Below are positions 15,714 to 26,304 of a DNA stretch of 64,000 nucleotides, in pieces. Location of the stretch: assembly GCF_003992665.1 (NCBI RefSeq), contig NZ_RZMX01000059.1, positions 289,497 to 353,496 of the forward strand. The letters are read 5' to 3'. Made by a program: the position numbers and the translations under genes. The notes beneath the pieces were generated by a model, which saw only the letters and a program-made list of their open reading frames with translations, ran no database searches and was not told where the DNA came from. Source of the DNA: Pelagibacterium montanilacus (GTDB lineage Bacteria > Pseudomonadota > Alphaproteobacteria > Rhizobiales > Devosiaceae). Each line of letters starts with the position of its first letter. Position 1 is the first letter of the stretch.

Positions 15714-17225
15714 ATGCGCACATTGCTTTCAACCCCCTCCCGCAAACTGATCGCCGCGTCCGCGCTGGCCGTCGTCGTTGCCGGCGGCGCCATCGCGACC
15801 AACGTCATTCCCATGCAGTCGGCCACCGCTCAGATCGGCGTCCAGACCGGGGCGCCCGCGAGCTTTGCCGATCTCGTCGAGGCCGTGAGCCCGGCGGTCG
15901 TCTCGATCCAGGTGAGCGGTGAAGTCCCCGATCGCATGGTTCAGCGTCGCGGCCCGAACTTCGAGTTCGAGTTCCCCGACCTGCCCGAGGATCACCCGCT
16001 GCGCCGCTTCTTCGAGCAGTTCGAAGAGCCCTTCGGCACCCCCGAGGAGGGCGCTCCCGAGCGTCCGCGTCAGTTCATGCAGGCCGTGGGTTCGGGCTTC
16101 CTGATCTCCGATGACGGTTACATCGTGACCAACAACCACGTCGTGGAAGACGCCGACGAGGTGCTGGTCGTGCTCCAGGACGACACCGAGCTGGCAGCCG
16201 ATATCGTGGGGCTCGACCCGCGCACGGACCTCGCCCTGCTCAAGGTCCGCGAAGAGCGCTCCGATCTGCCGTTCGTCGAATTCGCCAGCGATGAAGCCCG
16301 TGTGGGCGACTGGGTGGTGGCCGTGGGCAACCCGTTCGGCCTCGGCGGCACTGTGACGGCGGGTATCGTCTCGGCCCGTGGCCGCGACATCAACGCCTCG
16401 ATGTATGACGACTTCCTCCAGATCGACGCGGCGGTCAACCGCGGCAATTCGGGTGGTCCGTCGTTCGACCTCAACGGTCGCGTGATCGGGGTGAACACCG
16501 CCATCTTCTCGCCCTCGGGCGGCAATGTGGGCATCGCGTTCGCCATCCCCGCTGCGGTAGCAGAGCAGGTCATCACCCAGCTCCGTGAAGACGGCGTCGT
16601 GACCCGCGGCTTCCTCGGTGTGTCCCTGCAGGATCTCAACGACGATCTTGCCGCCGGTCTCGGCCTGCCGAGCACCGATGGTGCTCTGGTGACCCAGCCG
16701 ATCGAGGATGCTCCGGCTGCAGCGGCAGGCGTGCAGTCCGGTGACGTCATCGTCTCGGTCGACGGCGATGCCGTCCAGACCGGCCGCGAACTCTCCCGCG
16801 TGATTTCCCAGCTTGCGCCGGGCACCACGGTGGATCTGGGCATCATTCGCGATGGCGAGGAAATCACCGTCGACGTGACCCTTGACAGGCTGCCCGAAGA
16901 CGAGACCAGCGAGCCCACGCCGCCCGAACCGGTTGAAGAGCCCGAGCCCGAGAACACCGAGATAGAGAGCATCGGCGTCACCCTTGCCCCCAATGACGAG
17001 GGCGAAGGTCTGGTCGTCGAGGCCGTCGATCCTTCCAGTGCCGCGGCAACCCGTGGCCTGTCCTCGGGTGACGTGATCCTCGAGGTCGATGGCACCGTCC
17101 TCGGAACGGTCTCGGACTTCGAAACGGCGCTACAGGGCGTGGTTGACAGTGGCCGGTCCGCCGTGCCGCTCAAGATCGAGCGCAGCGGCGTGGTCCGCTT
17201 CCTCGGTATCCCGCTTGAGGAATAA
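15714..17225 (+). CDS. degP: Periplasmic serine protease DegP/HtrA (Do family)
   Basis: A 503-residue secreted protease-chaperone that degrades or refolds damaged envelope proteins. It has a signal peptide to about residue 40, a trypsin-like domain with catalytic His142 (TNNHVVED), Asp172 (RTDLALL) and Ser246 (NRGNSGGP), then two PDZ domains (about 285-375 and 400-500). An acidic Pro-Glu linker (PEDETSEPTPPEPVEEPEPE) joins the PDZ domains. SD AGAGGAA precedes the ATG. The regulator gene 65 bases downstream is separated by a perfect hairpin, so degP can be transcribed alone. Heat or envelope-stress control is expected, but I see no certain promoter. Confidence 0.95.
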   Translation: MRTLLSTPSRKLIAASALAVVVAGGAIATNVIPMQSATAQIGVQTGAPASFADLVEAVSPAVVSIQVSGEVPDRMVQRRGPNFEFEFPDLPEDHPLRRFFEQFEEPFGTPEEGAPERPRQFMQAVGSGFLISDDGYIVTNNHVVEDADEVLVVLQDDTELAADIVGLDPRTDLALLKVREERSDLPFVEFASDEARVGDWVVAVGNPFGLGGTVTAGIVSARGRDINASMYDDFLQIDAAVNRGNSGGPSFDLNGRVIGVNTAIFSPSGGNVGIAFAIPAAVAEQVITQLREDGVVTRGFLGVSLQDLNDDLAAGLGLPSTDGALVTQPIEDAPAAAAGVQSGDVIVSVDGDAVQTGRELSRVISQLAPGTTVDLGIIRDGEEITVDVTLDRLPEDETSEPTPPEPVEEPEPENTEIESIGVTLAPNDEGEGLVVEAVDPSSAAATRGLSSGDVILEVDGTVLGTVSDFETALQGVVDSGRSAVPLKIERSGVVRFLGIPLEE

Positions 17226-17245
17226 GCGCGGATAGGGAACCATGG

Positions 17246-17273
17246 AACGGCCCCGACCTGGTCGGGGCCGTTT
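17246..17273 (+). terminator. Rho-independent-like terminator after degP
   Basis: Perfect 12-base arms AACGGCCCCGAC (17246-17257) and GTCGGGGCCGTT (17261-17272) enclose a 3-base loop and are followed by TTTGCTT. It lies 20 bases after the degP stop and only 18 bases before the next start codon. Confidence 0.75.
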
Positions 17274-17290
17274 GCTTATCGGGCGGGGCC

Positions 17291-17962
17291 ATGAAGATAC
17301 TGGTGATCGAGGACGACCGGGACGCTGCGTCCTATCTCATGCAGGCGCTCGATGAGGCCGGGCATGTCGCCCATCACGCCGCGGACGGCGAGACGGGGTA
17401 TGCCATGGCCGAGGGCATGGACTACGACGTGCTCGTGGTCGACCGGATGCTGCCGCGCCGCGACGGGCTCTCGATCGTCGAGGCCTTGCGCGCCCAGGGC
17501 GATGCGACGCCGGTGATCATTCTCTCCGCGCTCGGGGAGGTTGACGATCGCGTGACCGGATTGCGGGCCGGCGGCGACGATTATCTGGTCAAGCCCTATG
17601 CTTTCACCGAACTGCTGGCGCGGATCGAGGTTCTGGCCCGGCGCAATTCCCCGGCCGAGGCCCAGACCCATTATCAGGTGGCCGACCTCCTGCTCGACAG
17701 GCTCTCGCGCAAGGTGACGCGCGGCGGGGACCTGGTGAACCTGCAGCCGCGCGAGTTCAGGCTGCTCGAATATCTGATGAAAAATGCCGGGCGCGTGGTC
17801 ACCCGCACCATGCTGCTCGAAAACGTCTGGGACTATCATTTCGACCCCCAGACCAACGTTATCGACGTCCACATGTCCCGCCTGCGCGGCAAGATCGACA
17901 AGGGCCACGAGGTGCAGCTTCTGCAGACAGTCCGGGGCGCGGGGTACATCATACGTGAGTAA
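17291..17962 (+). CDS. OmpR-family response regulator
   Basis: A 223-residue regulator. The receiver domain has EDD at 7-9, Asp51 in VVDRMLPRRDG and Lys101 in VKPY. The winged-helix effector has LQPREFRLLEYLM and VHMSRLRGKI. It is paired with the kinase that starts inside its last codons at 17955. The pair lies between degP and glnE, the same position as in rhizobial chromosomes, so it is likely a conserved envelope-related system. The upstream hairpin ends 18 bases before the ATG, so either read-through from degP or a promoter overlapping the hairpin must drive it. Targets are unknown. Confidence 0.85.
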   Translation: MKILVIEDDRDAASYLMQALDEAGHVAHHAADGETGYAMAEGMDYDVLVVDRMLPRRDGLSIVEALRAQGDATPVIILSALGEVDDRVTGLRAGGDDYLVKPYAFTELLARIEVLARRNSPAEAQTHYQVADLLLDRLSRKVTRGGDLVNLQPREFRLLEYLMKNAGRVVTRTMLLENVWDYHFDPQTNVIDVHMSRLRGKIDKGHEVQLLQTVRGAGYIIRE

Positions 17963-19391
17963 GGTCGGACTGGGCCGGGCACGTATGGGGCGGGTCTGGC
18001 GCACCACCACGGTGCGGCTGACCGCCATGTTCATCGCCATCTTCGTGGGCTTTGCGGTCGTGCTGCTGGCCGTTCTGGCTTACCAGACCTCGGTCCGCAT
18101 CCAGCAGCAGCAGACCCGGGCCATCGAACGCGAGGTCGATCACATCAACCTGCTTTCCCTGCGCGCCAGCGTGCGCACGGTGGCCTTTGCCGTCCAGCGC
18201 CTCGCCGACCGGCCCGGGCCGGGCATCTATTATCTCGGTGACCCGACCGGCACGATGATTGCGGGCAATGTCTCGAGCCTGCCTGCCGCGATTCTCTCGG
18301 AGCCGGGACGGTACGAGTTGAGCTATGAGCGCGGGCTCGAGATCTATGGAGAGGTCGAGGACACCCCGCGCATGCAGGGGGTGGCGATCGTCCAGTCGGG
18401 CGAACTGCCCAACGGGCTGCGGCTGGTTGTGGGGCGCGACGTCGGAGAGCGGCGCGGATTTACCGCGATTATTCTGTCGACCTTCTGGTGGGGCGCGCTG
18501 GCCATCGTGATTCTCTCGGTGGTGGCCGGCGGCCTGACCGCGCGCTACGTGCTGCGGCGGATCGATGCGATCACCGACACCTCCAACAAGATCATGTCGG
18601 GCAATCTCTCCGAGCGCGTGCCGCTGACGGGCAGCGATGACGAGTTCGACCGCGTGGCCACCAATCTCAACGCCATGCTGGACCGGATCGAGCAATTGAT
18701 GGCCGGTCTCAAGCAGGTGACCGACAACGTCGCCCACGACCTCAAGACCCCGCTTACCCGCATGCGCAACAAGGCCGAGGCCGCGCTGCGGCCCGGCGCC
18801 GATCGCGATGTCCAGATCGCCGCGCTCGAGGCGACCATCACCGAATCGGACCATCTGATCCGCATCTTCAGCGCCCTCTTGCTTATCGCCCGGGCCGAGG
18901 CGGGGATGCCGACCGGCGCGCTCAGCCGAATCGATGCCTCCGAGGTCGTCGAGGACGTGGTGGACCTCTACACCCCGGTGGCCGAGGACGAGGGACTGAC
19001 GGTCTCCACCGAGGTCGAGCCGGGCCTCATGATGACCGGAAACCGGGAGTTAGTAGGGCAAGCCCTTGTGAATCTTGTCGAAAATGCCATAAAGTACGGC
19101 AAGCCAGCCCAGGGAGGGGCCGGGGATATCTCGGTGTCCGCCCGCAGGCAGGACGACTGGATCGTGATCGAGGTGGCGGACAGGGGCCCCGGTATTCCCG
19201 AGGAGTCCCGCAGCCGGGTGTTCGACCGCTTCGTGCGGCTCGAAGGCAGCCGGACCGACGCCGGCGCGGGATTGGGGCTCGCCCTGGTGGCCGCGGTGGT
19301 GCGGGCCCATGATGGCACCGTCCGCTTCGCTGACAACGATCCGGGGGCCAAGGCCATCATTTCCTTCCCAGCGGCGCCGCGGGAAAACTAG
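17955..19391 (+). CDS. Sensor histidine kinase (HAMP-HisKA type)
   Basis: A 478-residue membrane kinase. There are transmembrane helices near 22-43 and 170-195, a periplasmic sensor of about 125 residues between them, and a HAMP domain (about 198-250). The H-box DNVAHDLKTPLTRMRNKAE has His261. The ATPase part has NLVENAIKYG, DRGPGIPEE and GAGLGLALV. The GTG start at 17955 overlaps the regulator gene by 8 bases; an ATG at 17985 is an equally possible start. The stop is 13 bases before the GTG of glnE, so co-transcription with glnE is possible. Confidence 0.85.
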   Translation: MSKVGLGRARMGRVWRTTTVRLTAMFIAIFVGFAVVLLAVLAYQTSVRIQQQQTRAIEREVDHINLLSLRASVRTVAFAVQRLADRPGPGIYYLGDPTGTMIAGNVSSLPAAILSEPGRYELSYERGLEIYGEVEDTPRMQGVAIVQSGELPNGLRLVVGRDVGERRGFTAIILSTFWWGALAIVILSVVAGGLTARYVLRRIDAITDTSNKIMSGNLSERVPLTGSDDEFDRVATNLNAMLDRIEQLMAGLKQVTDNVAHDLKTPLTRMRNKAEAALRPGADRDVQIAALEATITESDHLIRIFSALLLIARAEAGMPTGALSRIDASEVVEDVVDLYTPVAEDEGLTVSTEVEPGLMMTGNRELVGQALVNLVENAIKYGKPAQGGAGDISVSARRQDDWIVIEVADRGPGIPEESRSRVFDRFVRLEGSRTDAGAGLGLALVAAVVRAHDGTVRFADNDPGAKAIISFPAAPREN

Positions 19392-19404
19392 CGAGTACTT
19401 TTAC

Positions 19405-22302
19405 GTGTCAAACCTCGTCGACGATCTCCGCCCGCTCCCCGAACACGACGGGAGCGCGGATGCGCTCGAGGAGGTTCTGGCCGCCGCCGGCGAGGGCAGG
19501 GCGACGCTCGAACGCGTTGCGGGAACCCTGGGTCCGGCCTTCGCCGCCGCGCCCTACCTGCGCGAGCTGGCTGAGCGGCATGCCCGGTGGCTGGCCGGTG
19601 CGCTGGAGGTCGAGGCGAGCGGGGCGATGGCAACCCTCCTGGCCGGCATGGCGGCCAGCGGGCGCCAGGCCAGCGAGGAAAAGGACCTGAGCAAGGCGCT
19701 GCGCGTGGCCAAGGCGCGCGGGGCCCTGCTCTCTGCGGTTGCCGAACTGGGCGGCGCATGGGGTCCCGACAAGACGACCCGCGCCATGTCCGACCTGGCC
19801 GATTACGCGCTCGAGGCGGGTCTCGATTTCCTGATGCGCGAGGCGGCGGCCAATGGCCAGCTCGCCATGCCGGCTTCGCGCGCTTCGGCTTCGGCCTCGG
19901 GGCTGGCGATCTTTGCTCTCGGCAAGCATGGCGGGCAGGAGCTGAACTATTCCTCCGATATCGACATCGTCGCCTTTTACGATCCCAGCCTGGCGGTTCT
20001 GCCCGAGGATGCCGACCACAACCGCTTTTATGTGCGGATCATGCGCAGGCTGGTTTCGCTGATGCAGGACCGGACCGAGCACGGCTACGTCTTTCGCACC
20101 GATGTGCGCCTGAGGCCCGACCCCGGCTCCACCCCCATCGCCATCTCGGTGGATGCGGCGATGAGCTATTACGAATCGCGGGGGCAGAACTGGGAGCGCG
20201 CGGCCTGGATCAAGGCGCGGCCCTGCGCGGGCGATCGGGCTGTGGGCGAGCAGTTCCTCAAGGAACTCGCCCCCTTCATCTGGCGCAAGCACCTGGATTT
20301 CGCGACCATCGCCGATATCCAGGCCATGAAGCGCCAGATCAATATCCATCGCAAGGTGGGCGAGCAGCGGGTGGCCGGCCATAACGTCAAGCTGGGGCGC
20401 GGGGGGATCCGCGAGATCGAGTTCTTCGTTCAGACCCAGCAATTGATCGCGGGGGGGCGCGACCCGCACCTGCGGGTGCGTCCGACCTCCGAGGCTCTCG
20501 AGGCGCTGGTGGCGGGCCGCTGGATCGAGCGCGATACCGCATCCCATCTCACCGAGACGTACTGGTTCTTGCGATCGGTTGAAAACCGGCTCCAGATGCT
20601 GCGCGACGAGCAGACCCACGTGCTGCCCGAAACCGACGCGGCCATCGCAGAGATCGCGGCGCTGATGGGCAATGATCGGGCCGGGTTCGAGGACGATTAC
20701 CGCCGTGCGCTTGCCGATGTCGTCGCGCACTATTCCGAGCTTTTCGCCGAGGGAGAATCGCTGGCGGGCGACCTGGGCAATCTGGTGTTCACCGGCAGCG
20801 ATGACGATCCCGGCACGCTCGAAACCCTCTCCGATCTCGGGTTCACGGACCCGGTCCGGGTGTCGGCGACGATCCGCAAATGGCATTATGGCGGCTATGC
20901 CGCGACCCGCGCCTCCAAGGCGCGCGAGCACCTGACCGAACTGATGCCGGCCCTCCTGCGCTCGATCGCGGGCACGGGCAATGCCGATGCGGCCTTCACG
21001 CGGTTCGACGATTTCCTCTCGCGCCTGCCTGCCGGGGTGCAGATGTTCGCGCTGTTGCGCAATCACGCCACGCTGCGCGACCTTCTGATCGACTTCATGG
21101 CGTCCGCCCCGAGGCTGGCCGAAGCGGTGATTCACCGGGCGCATGTGGTGGACGGGCTGATCGATCCGGCCTTCGCCGGGGAAGTGGGCGACCACGAGAC
21201 GCTGATCGCGAGCGTGGACGCGTTTCTTGCCGATGCGCGGTCCTATGAGGACCTGATCGACCGGGCCCGCATCATCGGCCAGGAGCAGAAATTCCTCATC
21301 GCCGCCGGCCTCGTGGGCGGTGCGCTCAGCGCCGAACAGGCCGGGCGCCAGTTCACGGCGCTGGCCGAAACCCTGCTCGGGCGTCTCTTTGATGCGGTCA
21401 CCGATCAGTTCGTGGCGCGTCACGGAGAAGTCGAGGGTGCCCGGGTGGGTCTGCTGGCCTTCGGCAAGATGGCCAGCCGCGAGATGACCGCGACCTCCGA
21501 TCTCGATTTCATCCTGCTCTATGACGTTCCGGAGGGCTCTGACGGCTCGGATGGCGACCGGCCCCTCGATCCGCCCACCTATTTCGCGCGCCTGACCCAG
21601 CGGCTGGTGACGGCGGTCTCGGCTCCCACGGCCGAAGGCGTGCTCTATGAGGCGGACATGCGGCTGCGCCCCTCGGGCAATGCCGGGCCGCTGGCCACGA
21701 GCCTGAAGCGGTTCCGCACCTATCAGCGCGACGAGGCCTGGACCTGGGAGCACCTGGCGTTGACCCGGGCACGGTGCGTGTGCGCCGAGCCATCGCTGGC
21801 CGCCGATGTTGACGCCGAGATCGCGCGCGTGCTGGCGCTGCCGCGGGACCGCAGCAAGATCGTCGAGGAAACGCTCGACATGCGGGCGCTGATGGCTCGG
21901 GAGCGCCCGCCGCGCCATGCGTTCGACCTCAAGCTGCACTCCGGCGGGCTGGTCGATCTCGAATTCATCGCGCAAACGGCACAGCTTCTCGAGGGTCAGG
22001 TGCTCGACTGCCCGCAGGCGTCGCCTGCCCGGGTGCTTCGGCGCCTGACCGAAACCGGAATTCTCGCCGAAGGGGAAAGGCTGGCCGAGATCCATCACAT
22101 CTATTCGGGGGTGCTCGAGCTGATGAGCGCATGCCTGTCGGAGCCGCTCAACGACGAGGGGTGGACGGCGGCTTTCCGGGAATTGCTGGCCCGGAGGACC
22201 AATTACCCCAGCTTTGCCATGCTCGAGACCGACATAAAGGCCATGCGCGAAGAGGTCGCGAGCCTCTCTGGGCAGTTCTTCGAGGCCATGCGGGCGGTTT
22301 AA
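19405..22302 (+). CDS. glnE: Bifunctional glutamine synthetase adenylyltransferase/adenylyl-removing enzyme GlnE
   Basis: A 965-residue enzyme that adenylylates and deadenylylates glutamine synthetase in response to PII and glutamine. It has two nucleotidyltransferase domains. The N-terminal one (deadenylylation) has GGQELNYSSDIDIVAFYD near residues 173-192, and the C-terminal one (adenylylation) has ASREMTATSDLDFILLYD near 692-710. Both keep the Gx11DxD pattern. Helical bundles follow each domain. I chose the GTG at 19405 (VSNLVDDLRPLPEH); the longer frame from 19309 overlaps the kinase gene and is unlikely. It lies 13 bases after the kinase stop. It ends convergently with a kinase gene only 4 bases away. 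Confidence 0.93.
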   Translation: MSNLVDDLRPLPEHDGSADALEEVLAAAGEGRATLERVAGTLGPAFAAAPYLRELAERHARWLAGALEVEASGAMATLLAGMAASGRQASEEKDLSKALRVAKARGALLSAVAELGGAWGPDKTTRAMSDLADYALEAGLDFLMREAAANGQLAMPASRASASASGLAIFALGKHGGQELNYSSDIDIVAFYDPSLAVLPEDADHNRFYVRIMRRLVSLMQDRTEHGYVFRTDVRLRPDPGSTPIAISVDAAMSYYESRGQNWERAAWIKARPCAGDRAVGEQFLKELAPFIWRKHLDFATIADIQAMKRQINIHRKVGEQRVAGHNVKLGRGGIREIEFFVQTQQLIAGGRDPHLRVRPTSEALEALVAGRWIERDTASHLTETYWFLRSVENRLQMLRDEQTHVLPETDAAIAEIAALMGNDRAGFEDDYRRALADVVAHYSELFAEGESLAGDLGNLVFTGSDDDPGTLETLSDLGFTDPVRVSATIRKWHYGGYAATRASKAREHLTELMPALLRSIAGTGNADAAFTRFDDFLSRLPAGVQMFALLRNHATLRDLLIDFMASAPRLAEAVIHRAHVVDGLIDPAFAGEVGDHETLIASVDAFLADARSYEDLIDRARIIGQEQKFLIAAGLVGGALSAEQAGRQFTALAETLLGRLFDAVTDQFVARHGEVEGARVGLLAFGKMASREMTATSDLDFILLYDVPEGSDGSDGDRPLDPPTYFARLTQRLVTAVSAPTAEGVLYEADMRLRPSGNAGPLATSLKRFRTYQRDEAWTWEHLALTRARCVCAEPSLAADVDAEIARVLALPRDRSKIVEETLDMRALMARERPPRHAFDLKLHSGGLVDLEFIAQTAQLLEGQVLDCPQASPARVLRRLTETGILAEGERLAEIHHIYSGVLELMSACLSEPLNDEGWTAAFRELLARRTNYPSFAMLETDIKAMREEVASLSGQFFEAMRAV

Positions 22303-22306
22303 GGGC

Positions 22307-24034
22307 TCAGGCGGCCTCGGCCGTCACCGCCTCCATCACCAGTGGCGGCTTGGCGAAAGCGCTGGAGGTGGGCAGGGAGATGACGACCGTCGTGCCGTGC
22401 CCGACCGCCGAGTCGATCGCGAGCCGGCCGCCGCTGGCTTCCGCGATGGCGCGTGCGATGGCGATGCCCAGCCCGATACCGTCATGGGATTTGGTGAAGG
22501 CGGCGTCCGAAAGGGCGAAGGGGTGGGACAGCCGGGAAAGCTGGTCCTCGCCCATGCCGATCCCCGTATCGGTGATCTCGAGCACCACCCCATCTTCGGC
22601 CGCCCAGGCGGCAAGCCTGACCTCACCGCCCCGGGGGGTGAACCGGACGGCATTGTCGAGCAGATTGTCCAGCATCCGCTCCACACAAAGGCGGTCCGCG
22701 TGGACGATGGCCGCGGTGAGCGCGCCGGTGCGCAGCCGCAGGCCGGCCTGGGTCGCGCGGGGCCCGAAGCGTCCGGCCACGGTCTTGATCATCTCTTCGA
22801 CGGTCAGCGGCTCGGGCGACAGCGCCTTCTGGCCGCCCTCCAGCTCGGCGTATTCGAGAATCTCGGCAAAGGAGTCCATCAGCTTTTCGCCCGCCGCCTT
22901 GATGTCCTCGAGATAGGTCATGTACTTGCCGTCACCCAGCGGCCCATAGGTCTCGAGCCGCATGAGATCGGCAAATCCGATGATGTGGTTGAGCGGGGTG
23001 CGGATGTCGTGGGAAAGGTGGGCGAGAAAGCAGGTCTTGGCCCGGCTGGCGGCCTCGGCGCGGACCTTTTCCTCGTGATAGCGGCGGGCGAGCTGGCGCT
23101 GCTCCTCGCGTGCAGCGCTCAGCATGCGGTCGGCGGCCTTGCGATCGGTGACGTCGCTGACGACGGAGACGAAGCCGCCCGAAGGGCTGGGGCGTTCATC
23201 AAGAACGATTACCGAGCCATCCTCGCGCTCGACCTCGATCATGCGCTGGCGCTCGCCATCGACCACGGGGCGGCTGGCGATCTTGCCAGAGATGGTCCGG
23301 GATACGGCGGAATAGGGGGCGCCGATCCTGATCTCGCTCTCGGCCGCCCGCAGCAGGCGGTAGAAGGCCTTGTTGGCGCACAAAAGCGTGCCGTCCGCGC
23401 TCCAGTGCGCAAGGCCATAGGGTGCGGCCTGGACGGCCTCGGCCAGAGGATCGGGCCCGGTTTCCCGGCGGGTGAGCCCGCCGCCGAAGGCCAGCAGCAC
23501 CATGGCGAAGGCGCCGCCGAACGCGATGCCGGCCCGCTGGGCCAGTTCCATGGCAATCGCCCCATGCCCGACCGCGATCGTTACATGGCCGTATTCGCCC
23601 GCAATCGCCGCCTGCCCCGTGACATAGCCGGAAGCCAGCGCGTCGGGGCCGAGGATGTCGCCGGGATCGATGTCTTCGGCAGTGCTGGAAAGAATTTCTC
23701 CGTCCGGAGCCGAGACGATCATGACCGCTTCGTCCGAAACCGCGGCCGAGAGCGTCAGGGCGCCCATGCGGGGGGCGTCGAGTTCACGCGGCGCCATCTC
23801 TGCGGCGGCCAGCGCGGCCGCCATGATGGTGCGTTCCTGGGTCTCGGCGAAGGTGCGATAAGCGTCCTGGGCAACAAAAAGGATCGCCACCACGACCGCC
23901 GCCGCGCTCAGGGCCACGGACGCGGACATCCCGAAGGGGAGTGCCTTTGCCGCAGGCGCCGTGTTTGTCCGCGTGCTGTGTATCGAAGCGCCGAATCCGT
24001 TCGACCCGACGCCGGATTGATCCGCCGAACCCAT
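22307..24034 (-). CDS. PAS-domain sensor histidine kinase
   Basis: About 575 residues from the ATG at 24034; a longer frame starts at 24106. An N-terminal helix near residues 35-55 and another near 170-185 flank an extracytoplasmic region of about 110 residues. A PAS domain (about 195-300) has the typical end VSDVTDRKAA, and a short coiled coil comes before the H-box AHLSHDIRTPLNHIIGFADL (His342). The ATPase domain has NLLDNAVRFTPRGG, DTGIGMGE and GIGLGIAIA. No cognate regulator is adjacent, so it may feed a phosphorelay. It converges on glnE with 4 bases between stops. The start choice is uncertain because neither candidate has a good Shine-Dalgarno. Confidence 0.8.
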   Translation of the reverse strand: MGSADQSGVGSNGFGASIHSTRTNTAPAAKALPFGMSASVALSAAAVVVAILFVAQDAYRTFAETQERTIMAAALAAAEMAPRELDAPRMGALTLSAAVSDEAVMIVSAPDGEILSSTAEDIDPGDILGPDALASGYVTGQAAIAGEYGHVTIAVGHGAIAMELAQRAGIAFGGAFAMVLLAFGGGLTRRETGPDPLAEAVQAAPYGLAHWSADGTLLCANKAFYRLLRAAESEIRIGAPYSAVSRTISGKIASRPVVDGERQRMIEVEREDGSVIVLDERPSPSGGFVSVVSDVTDRKAADRMLSAAREEQRQLARRYHEEKVRAEAASRAKTCFLAHLSHDIRTPLNHIIGFADLMRLETYGPLGDGKYMTYLEDIKAAGEKLMDSFAEILEYAELEGGQKALSPEPLTVEEMIKTVAGRFGPRATQAGLRLRTGALTAAIVHADRLCVERMLDNLLDNAVRFTPRGGEVRLAAWAAEDGVVLEITDTGIGMGEDQLSRLSHPFALSDAAFTKSHDGIGLGIAIARAIAEASGGRLAIDSAVGHGTTVVISLPTSSAFAKPPLVMEAVTAEAA

Positions 24035-24398
24035 GCTTGCCCACACCCGCCTGACGGCGCATGCCCCCGATGAAAATCTGATGATAAGAGCTTGAATCAA
24101 CGGCATGACTCTTGTCCAGAGCCTTTTTATCGATCCGCATGGCGCCCTCGAAATTCGCGAGTCCGGAGAGTCACTTAACGAGAAGAAAAATTGTTCCTCG
24201 ATGTCGGGGTTGCGCGCTGGCGTTCGTCGTGTCGTCGCAGGCCCGTGGCAAGGTCCGGGCCGGGCGACGGGGCGGTCGCGTCTTCAGCAACGCATTGCGC
24301 TGGAGCCGAGGATCATCTACCAACCGTCGCCTTGGTTTTCTGCCGGCCGCCCGGACGCATCCGCGCCCGCACGCCCGGCCAAGGCTCTGGTGACTCCC
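24035..24398 (+). other. Divergent intergenic region between PAS kinase and ABC exporter
   Basis: About 360 bases separate the chosen starts. Both flanking reading frames extend into it without stops (to 24105 and 24106), so part may be translated if the starts are further upstream. An A-rich stretch around 24180-24192 (AGAAGAAAAATTG) is locally distinct. I see no RNA gene, hairpin or repeat; it should hold the two divergent promoters. Confidence 0.4.
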
Positions 24399-26261
<1,863 letters not shown>

Positions 26262-26304
26262 TGGACCACTTGCCAATCGGGCCGGCCAGCACCATTTTGC
26301 ATCC

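Noticed and set aside
19408..22098. Very long minus-strand frame inside glnE
   Set aside because: Antisense shadow of a strongly coding gene; composition is typical of codon-mirrored sequence.
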